From contig NZ_LMOO01000006.1 of assembly GCF_001424195.1 (NCBI RefSeq), positions 3,037 to 36,869 on the forward strand: a stretch of 33,833 nt of DNA, in the 5' to 3' direction. The notes beneath the pieces are model-generated. The model was given only the letters and a program-made list of their open reading frames with translations, was not told where the DNA came from and ran no database searches. Source of the DNA: Cellulomonas sp. Leaf334 (GTDB taxonomy: Bacteria; Actinomycetota; Actinomycetes; Actinomycetales; Cellulomonadaceae). How positions within the stretch are numbered: the first letter of the stretch is position 1; the number at the start of each line of letters is the position of its first letter. The translations under genes and the position numbers were made by a program. Below are positions 29,852 to 33,833 of this stretch, piece by piece.

Positions 29852-29879
29852 TGATCCCCACGGGCAGGAACGGAGCAGC

Positions 29880-30407
29880 ATGACCTCGGCGCGCAACATC
29901 CGGCTCTTCGTCATCGTCGACGTGGTGCTGGTGGTGCTCCTGCTGATCCTCGCGATCGTCTACGCGAGCCGCGGCGGCAGCGGTGGGGGCTCCGACGACG
30001 CGACCACCGGGGCGACCACGTCGAGCACCCCGACGTCGAGCGCATCGTCCACGTCGACCGAGCCTGTCGCGTTCGCGCTGCCCAGCGGGAACATCGCGTG
30101 CACGATGTCCGTCGACGGCGTCACGTGCACCATCGCCAGCTACACGTACGCGCCGCCCGTCGTGGCGGGGTGCACGGAGAAGACGGGTCACGTGATCGTG
30201 CTCAACGCGGAGGGCGTCGCGTTCGACTGCGTGAGCGGACCCCCGCCCGCGGTGGCCGGCGACGACGTCCCGGTGCTGGAGTACGGGCTGACCACGAGCG
30301 TCGGCGACTACACGTGCCGCAGCGCGACCGACGGCGTGCAGTGCACGGACGGCTCCGGCACGGGGTTCCAGCTCGCGCGGGCGTCCTGGACCGAGCTGCC
30401 TGCCTGA
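29880..30407 (+). CDS. small membrane-anchored, Cys-rich extracytoplasmic protein
   Basis: 175 aa. Residues about 9-29 form one hydrophobic helix with no lipobox cysteine. A Gly/Ser/Thr-rich linker (about 31-62) leads to a compact domain with six cysteines: FALPSGNIACTMSVDGVTC, then AGCTEK, AFDCVSG, DYTCRSA and VQCTDG. The pattern 'SGNI-C-DGV-C ... YG ... C ... G--C ... GF' recalls a conserved secreted domain of unknown function in actinobacteria (DUF6636-like, from memory). The domain is probably outside the membrane, with disulfides. GGAG lies 4 nt before the ATG. It follows a strong hairpin and converges on the M13 peptidase gene. Function unknown. Confidence 0.78.
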   Translation: MTSARNIRLFVIVDVVLVVLLLILAIVYASRGGSGGGSDDATTGATTSSTPTSSASSTSTEPVAFALPSGNIACTMSVDGVTCTIASYTYAPPVVAGCTEKTGHVIVLNAEGVAFDCVSGPPPAVAGDDVPVLEYGLTTSVGDYTCRSATDGVQCTDGSGTGFQLARASWTELPA

Positions 30408-30416
30408 CGCAGGCAG
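30400..30416 (+). terminator. hairpin over the stop codon of the Cys-rich protein gene
   Basis: CTGCCTG (30400-30406) and CAGGCAG (30410-30416) form a 7-bp stem with a 3-nt loop that includes the TGA stop. It sits between convergent genes 21 bp apart and may end transcription from either side. Confidence 0.45.
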
Positions 30417-30428
30417 CCCGGACCCGGA

Positions 30429-32417
30429 TCACCAGATGCGGACGCGGTCCTCGGGGGCGAGGTAGAGGGTGTCGCCCGGCCGCACGTCGTAAGCCTCGTA
30501 GAACTCGTCGACGTTGCGCACGACGCCGTTGCAGCGGAACTCGTTCGGGGAGTGCGGGTCCGTGGCGATCCGGCGGATGACCTCCTCGTCGCGACCCTTC
30601 GACTGCCACACCTGCGCCCAGCCGAGCAGCACGCGCTGCGTGCCGGTCAGGTCGTCGATCACGGGGGCGTCCTCGAGCGGGGTGCCGAGCGCGATCCGGT
30701 AGGCCGTGAACGCGATGGACAGCCCGCCGAGGTCGCCGATGTTCTCGCCGATGGTGAGCTCGCCGTTGACGTGGTGCGACCCGTTCAGCTGGACGGGGGA
30801 GAACTCCGAGTACTGGTCGATCAGGGCCTTGGTGCGCGTCTCGAACTCCGCGCGGTCGTCGGCCGTCCACCAGTCCTCGAGGCGTCCGTCGCCGTCGTAC
30901 TTGGAACCCTGGTCGTCGAACCCGTGACCGATCTCGTGGCCGATGACGGCACCGATCCCGCCGTAGTTGACGGCGTCGTCGGCGTCGGCGTCGAAGAACG
31001 GCGGCTGCAGGATCGCGGCCGGGAACACGATCTCGTTCATCCCCGGGTTGTAGTAGGCGTTGACGGTCTGCGGAGTCATGAACCACTCGTCGCGGTCGAT
31101 CGGCCTGCCGATCTTGCCCAGCTCGCGGTCCTGCTCGAACGCGTAGGCGCGGCGCACGTTGCCCAGGAGGTCGTCCGCGGAGACCTCGAGCGTCGAGTAG
31201 TCGCGCCAGCGGGCGGGGTAGCCGATCTTCGGGGTGAACGACTCGAGCTTCGCGAGGGCCTTCGCGCGCGTCTCCTCGCCCATCCAGTCCAGCTGCGAGA
31301 TCGACTCGCGGTAGGCGGCGACCAGGTTGGCGACGAGCCCTTCCATCCGCTGCTTGTGCGCGGGCGGGAAGTGCCGGTCGACGTAGACCTTGCCGACGGC
31401 CTCGCCCAGCACGCCCTGCACCAGCGAGACGCCGCGCTTCCAGCGGTCGCGCAGCTCCTGCGCACCCGTGAGCGTGCGGCCGTAGAAGTCGAAGTTCGCC
31501 TCGACCAGCTCGTCGTTCAGGTAGGGCGCACGGTCGGAGATGACGTGATAGCTCAGCCACGCCTTCCAGTCCTCGAGCGGCTCGCTCACCCACAGGGCCG
31601 CGAACGCCTCGGCGAACGACGGCTCCCGCACGACGAGGTGGTCGAACGCCTCCGCCGGGGCGCCCAGCGCGAGCACCCACGAGTGCCAGTCGAACCCGGG
31701 GGCCCGCTCGACGAGCTCGGTGAGGGTCAGGGCGTTGTAGGTGAGGTCGGCGTCGCGGTCCTTGACGACGTCCCAGTGTCCGGCGGCCAGCCCGGTCTCG
31801 AGCGCCAGCACGCGGCCGGCGAGCTCGTCGGCCTGCGCCTCGTCCGCCGCGGCTCCGCCGAGGTGCAGCATGCGGGCGACGTGCGGGCGGTAGGCCGCGA
31901 GCACCGGCGCGTACTGCGCGTCGCGGTAGTAGGCCTCGTCGGGGAGGCCCAGGCCGCCCTGCACGAGGTGCACGACGTAGCGGGTGGGCTCCTTGGCGTC
32001 GTTGTCGACGTAGAAGCCGACCGCACCGCCGGCGCCGGTGCGCTGCAACGCGCCCAGCGCACCGGTGAGCTCGGCCTGCGTCGTCGCCGCCTCGACGAGC
32101 GCGAGGTCGGTGCGCAGCGGTGCGACGCCGGCTGCCGCGACGGCGTCCGTGTCCATGAACGAGGCGTACACCGCGCCGACCTTCGCCTCGACCGGGTCGG
32201 TGGACGTCCCGGCTGCGGCCGAGGCTCCCGCGTCCGCGATGATGTCGCGGACCTGCTCCTCGGCCTGGTCGTGCAGCGCACGGAACGCTCCGTCCATGGC
32301 CCGGTCGGCGGGGATCACGTGGGACTCGAGCCACCGCCCGTTCACGTGGGCGTACAGGTCGTCCTGAGGACGGACGTCGGGGTCGAGTGCGGTCAGGTCG
32401 ATGCCACTGCGCGTCAT
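30429..32417 (-). CDS. M13 family zinc metallopeptidase (neprilysin/PepO-like)
   Basis: 662 aa, the normal size for M13 peptidases. The zinc site is HEIGH with His494, Glu495 and His498, plus Glu558 in ENIGDLGG, with Asp562 following. The substrate-binding NPGMNEIVFPAAILQPPFF motif and the C-terminal region with FRCNGVVRN and YLAPEDRVRIW are family features. No signal peptide or anchor is present, so it should be a cytoplasmic oligopeptidase. The ATG at 32417 is chosen because TAGGCT ends 6 nt upstream, fitting a leaderless mRNA; an in-frame GTG two codons earlier is less likely. It diverges from rpiB over 124 bp. Confidence 0.95.
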   Translation of the reverse strand: MTRSGIDLTALDPDVRPQDDLYAHVNGRWLESHVIPADRAMDGAFRALHDQAEEQVRDIIADAGASAAAGTSTDPVEAKVGAVYASFMDTDAVAAAGVAPLRTDLALVEAATTQAELTGALGALQRTGAGGAVGFYVDNDAKEPTRYVVHLVQGGLGLPDEAYYRDAQYAPVLAAYRPHVARMLHLGGAAADEAQADELAGRVLALETGLAAGHWDVVKDRDADLTYNALTLTELVERAPGFDWHSWVLALGAPAEAFDHLVVREPSFAEAFAALWVSEPLEDWKAWLSYHVISDRAPYLNDELVEANFDFYGRTLTGAQELRDRWKRGVSLVQGVLGEAVGKVYVDRHFPPAHKQRMEGLVANLVAAYRESISQLDWMGEETRAKALAKLESFTPKIGYPARWRDYSTLEVSADDLLGNVRRAYAFEQDRELGKIGRPIDRDEWFMTPQTVNAYYNPGMNEIVFPAAILQPPFFDADADDAVNYGGIGAVIGHEIGHGFDDQGSKYDGDGRLEDWWTADDRAEFETRTKALIDQYSEFSPVQLNGSHHVNGELTIGENIGDLGGLSIAFTAYRIALGTPLEDAPVIDDLTGTQRVLLGWAQVWQSKGRDEEVIRRIATDPHSPNEFRCNGVVRNVDEFYEAYDVRPGDTLYLAPEDRVRIW

Positions 32418-32423
32418 GCGCAC

Positions 32424-32429
32424 AGCCTA
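32424..32429 (-). promoter_or_regulatory. -10 box of the M13 peptidase gene, leaderless
   Basis: TAGGCT on the minus strand is followed by 6 nt and then the ATG at 32417. It has no AGGA core, so a ribosome-binding-site reading is poor and a leaderless transcript is the better reading. A weak TGGACG lies 16 bp further upstream. Confidence 0.5.
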
Positions 32430-32529
32430 CGGACGAGGGGCATCGCGTCCACCGTGGAGACAGCCGCTTATGCCGAGGGCTGACGACCGCCTGCCGGACG
32501 GCGGACGCGGCGCCCCGGTGGTGGTGCGG

Positions 32530-32535
32530 CAGGAT
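32530..32535 (+). promoter_or_regulatory. CAGGAT box before rpiB
   Basis: CAGGAT lies 6 nt before the ATG at 32542. It can be a leaderless -10 box or an AGGA ribosome-binding site. Confidence 0.35.
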
Positions 32536-32541
32536 GGTCCC

Positions 32542-32991
32542 ATGCGCATCCACGTCGCCTCCGACCACGCCGGCTACGAGCTCAAGGTCGCTCTCGTCGA
32601 GCACCTGCGGGCCGCGGGCCACGACGTCGTCGACCACGGTGCCGACACGTACGACGCGCTCGACGACTACCCGCCGTTCTGCTTCGCAGCAGGGGAGGCC
32701 GTCGTCGCCGATCCGGGGTCGCTCGGCGTCGTCATCGGCGGCTCGGGCAACGGTGAGCAGATCGCCGCCAACAAGGTCACCGGGGTACGTGCCGCCCTCG
32801 CGTGGAACCTCGCGACCGCACAGCTGGGCCGGCAGCACAACGACGCGAACGTCGTCGCGATCGGCGCCCGCCAGCACTCCGTCGACGAGGCCCTGGAGCT
32901 GGTGGACGCGTTCGTGGCCGAGCCGTTCAGCCACGACCCGCGCCACCAGCGCCGGATCGACCTCCTCGCGGACTACGAGGCTGCTCACTAG
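32542..32991 (+). CDS. rpiB: ribose-5-phosphate isomerase B
   Basis: 149 aa. It interconverts ribose 5-phosphate and ribulose 5-phosphate in the pentose phosphate pathway. The N-terminal ASDHAGYELK motif (6-15) and the loop VIGGSGNGEQIAANK are family signatures. Glu72 sits where M. tuberculosis RpiB has its catalytic Glu75, rather than the catalytic Cys of E. coli RpiB, which marks the mycobacterial type. RHNDANVV-like QHNDANVVAIGAR is also conserved. The ATG at 32542 starts exactly at the family N-terminus. It ends 3 bp before the convergent acetyltransferase. Confidence 0.95.
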   Translation: MRIHVASDHAGYELKVALVEHLRAAGHDVVDHGADTYDALDDYPPFCFAAGEAVVADPGSLGVVIGGSGNGEQIAANKVTGVRAALAWNLATAQLGRQHNDANVVAIGARQHSVDEALELVDAFVAEPFSHDPRHQRRIDLLADYEAAH

Positions 32992-32994
32992 TCC

Positions 32995-33833
32995 CTACCA
33001 GATGTAGTTGCACATCGGGGCGACGGGCGACAGGAAGGCGACAGCAGCCGACCGGAGCGTCCCGGGCGTCTGCTCCGTCACGAGCCCTGCACGGGCCAGT
33101 GCCGCGAGCGACCGGCCGCCCAGGTACACGGCGCCGAGCTCGCGGACGTCGAGCGTCACGTCAGCGTCGTCCTGCGTGCGGGTGACCTCGGCCGGGTAGG
33201 TGCCGTCCTCCTCCTGCGTGCCGGTGGTCAGGCGCCAGCGGCCGGCGTTCGCGGGCAGGCGGGTGTCCGACACGTCGAGCACCACGTCGACCGGCGCGGA
33301 GTACCGGCGTGCGGCGAGGGCGACGGGCAGGTCCAGCAGCCGGACCCAGAGGTTGTCCGTGACCTTGGGCACCACCCCGCGCTGGTCGACGAGCAGGTGC
33401 AGCAGGGCGTCGTCGACGGGCAGCATCGGGCTCTCGACCGTGGCCATGAGGTCGAGGTCCAGCAGGAACGTCCACAGGCGGTGGGTCGCGGGGGCGTCGA
33501 CCGCGACGGCCTCGCGGATCTTGACGATGCCGGCCGGGCCGCCCTCCGCCCAGTTGTCCTTGCGCCGGAACAACGCGTACGCGCGGACCTCGCCCGCGGC
33601 GTCGTGGACCGTGACGATCCGCAGCGGCTCGGCGCCCTCGCGCCACGCCGGCGGGTCGACGAGCACGCGGGTGCGCCACGCCTCGCTGTCGCGGGTGGTC
33701 CAGCCCGGCCGGCCGGCGCCCGCCGCGCGGTGGACCGTGTCGACCAGGGCGCTGTCCCGGGCGGTGTCGGCGGTCGCCAGCCGCACCGTCAGTGCGTCCG
33801 ATCCTGCGACGTCACGCAGGGCGGCCCCGCGGG
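32995..33833 (-). CDS. Eis-like GNAT acetyltransferase, C-terminal part (runs off the window)
   Basis: The frame is open from the right edge (33833) to the TAG at 32995-32997, giving about 279 residues, and the N-terminus lies outside the window. The middle part (AEPLRIVTVHDAAGEVRAY, WTFLLDLDLMATVESPM) and the final sterol-carrier-like domain (VLDVSDTRLPANAGRW, LGAVYLGGRSLAALARAGLV) follow the Eis family. The end NYIW places the carboxylate as in Eis, where the free C-terminus takes part in catalysis, although Eis itself ends in Phe. The acetyl-CoA-binding GNAT core should be in the missing part. Substrates of Eis proteins include aminoglycosides and lysines of proteins; none can be assigned here. 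A GTG at 33786 is inside the domain and is not the start. Confidence 0.85.
   Translation of the reverse strand, partial: RGAALRDVAGSDALTVRLATADTARDSALVDTVHRAAGAGRPGWTTRDSEAWRTRVLVDPPAWREGAEPLRIVTVHDAAGEVRAYALFRRKDNWAEGGPAGIVKIREAVAVDAPATHRLWTFLLDLDLMATVESPMLPVDDALLHLLVDQRGVVPKVTDNLWVRLLDLPVALAARRYSAPVDVVLDVSDTRLPANAGRWRLTTGTQEEDGTYPAEVTRTQDDADVTLDVRELGAVYLGGRSLAALARAGLVTEQTPGTLRSAAVAFLSPVAPMCNYIW

Overview
The window looks like a chromosomal stretch of a very high-GC actinobacterium, probably of the order Micrococcales and possibly Cellulomonas-like. The grounds are strong G/C bias at third codon positions, many GTG starts, a group II truncated haemoglobin, an Rv2466c-type mycothiol-linked thioredoxin-fold protein, an Eis-like acetyltransferase, a mycobacterial-type RpiB and TAnnnT boxes set 6-7 nt before start codons. 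The species assignment is inference. Coding density is very high: no stretch over about 300 bases lacks a gene, and no insertion sequence, CRISPR array or rRNA is visible.

Left edge (1-1374): a membrane-anchored alpha/beta hydrolase of visibly lower GC sits against the 3' end of a tRNA-Arg(UCU) gene. This is the usual geometry of a genomic-island boundary.

Central accessory-looking block (1493-10915, all +): two paralogous pairs of dynamin/YfjP-like P-loop GTPases, called A1-B1 and A2-B2 here, bracket an SSB-type OB-fold protein and the ribosome-associated ABC-F ATPase EttA. In each pair the first gene overlaps the second by 4 bp. The B members carry two C-terminal membrane helices. A2 has a membrane hairpin that A1 has largely lost. 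Three 25-bp tandem repeats with phased palindromes, followed by a strong hairpin, separate ettA from the second pair. A hotdog thioesterase (10936) follows.

Minus-strand run (11408-17116): PTS enzyme I, truncated globin, TesB-type thioesterase, type IB topoisomerase, and an NAD(P)-binding/DUF2867 fusion protein. Diverging from enzyme I are single-domain glucose-family EIIB and EIIA genes, then a DHFR/RibD-like reductase.

Right half: mscS and a prolyl oligopeptidase (minus, coupled) diverge from malQ (+). A small P-loop kinase-like gene, then pepN (minus), diverge from a phytoene-desaturase-like FAD oxidoreductase. Next come an Rv2466c-like protein, a small membrane-anchored Cys-rich protein, an M13 metallopeptidase (minus) diverging from rpiB (+), and the C-terminal part of an Eis-like acetyltransferase running off the right edge.

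Functionally most genes are housekeeping: carbon supply through PTS, MalQ and RpiB; peptide turnover through POP, PepN and M13; thioesterases; haem/oxygen and thiol chemistry. The least explained unit is the duplicated GTPase-pair/SSB/EttA block.
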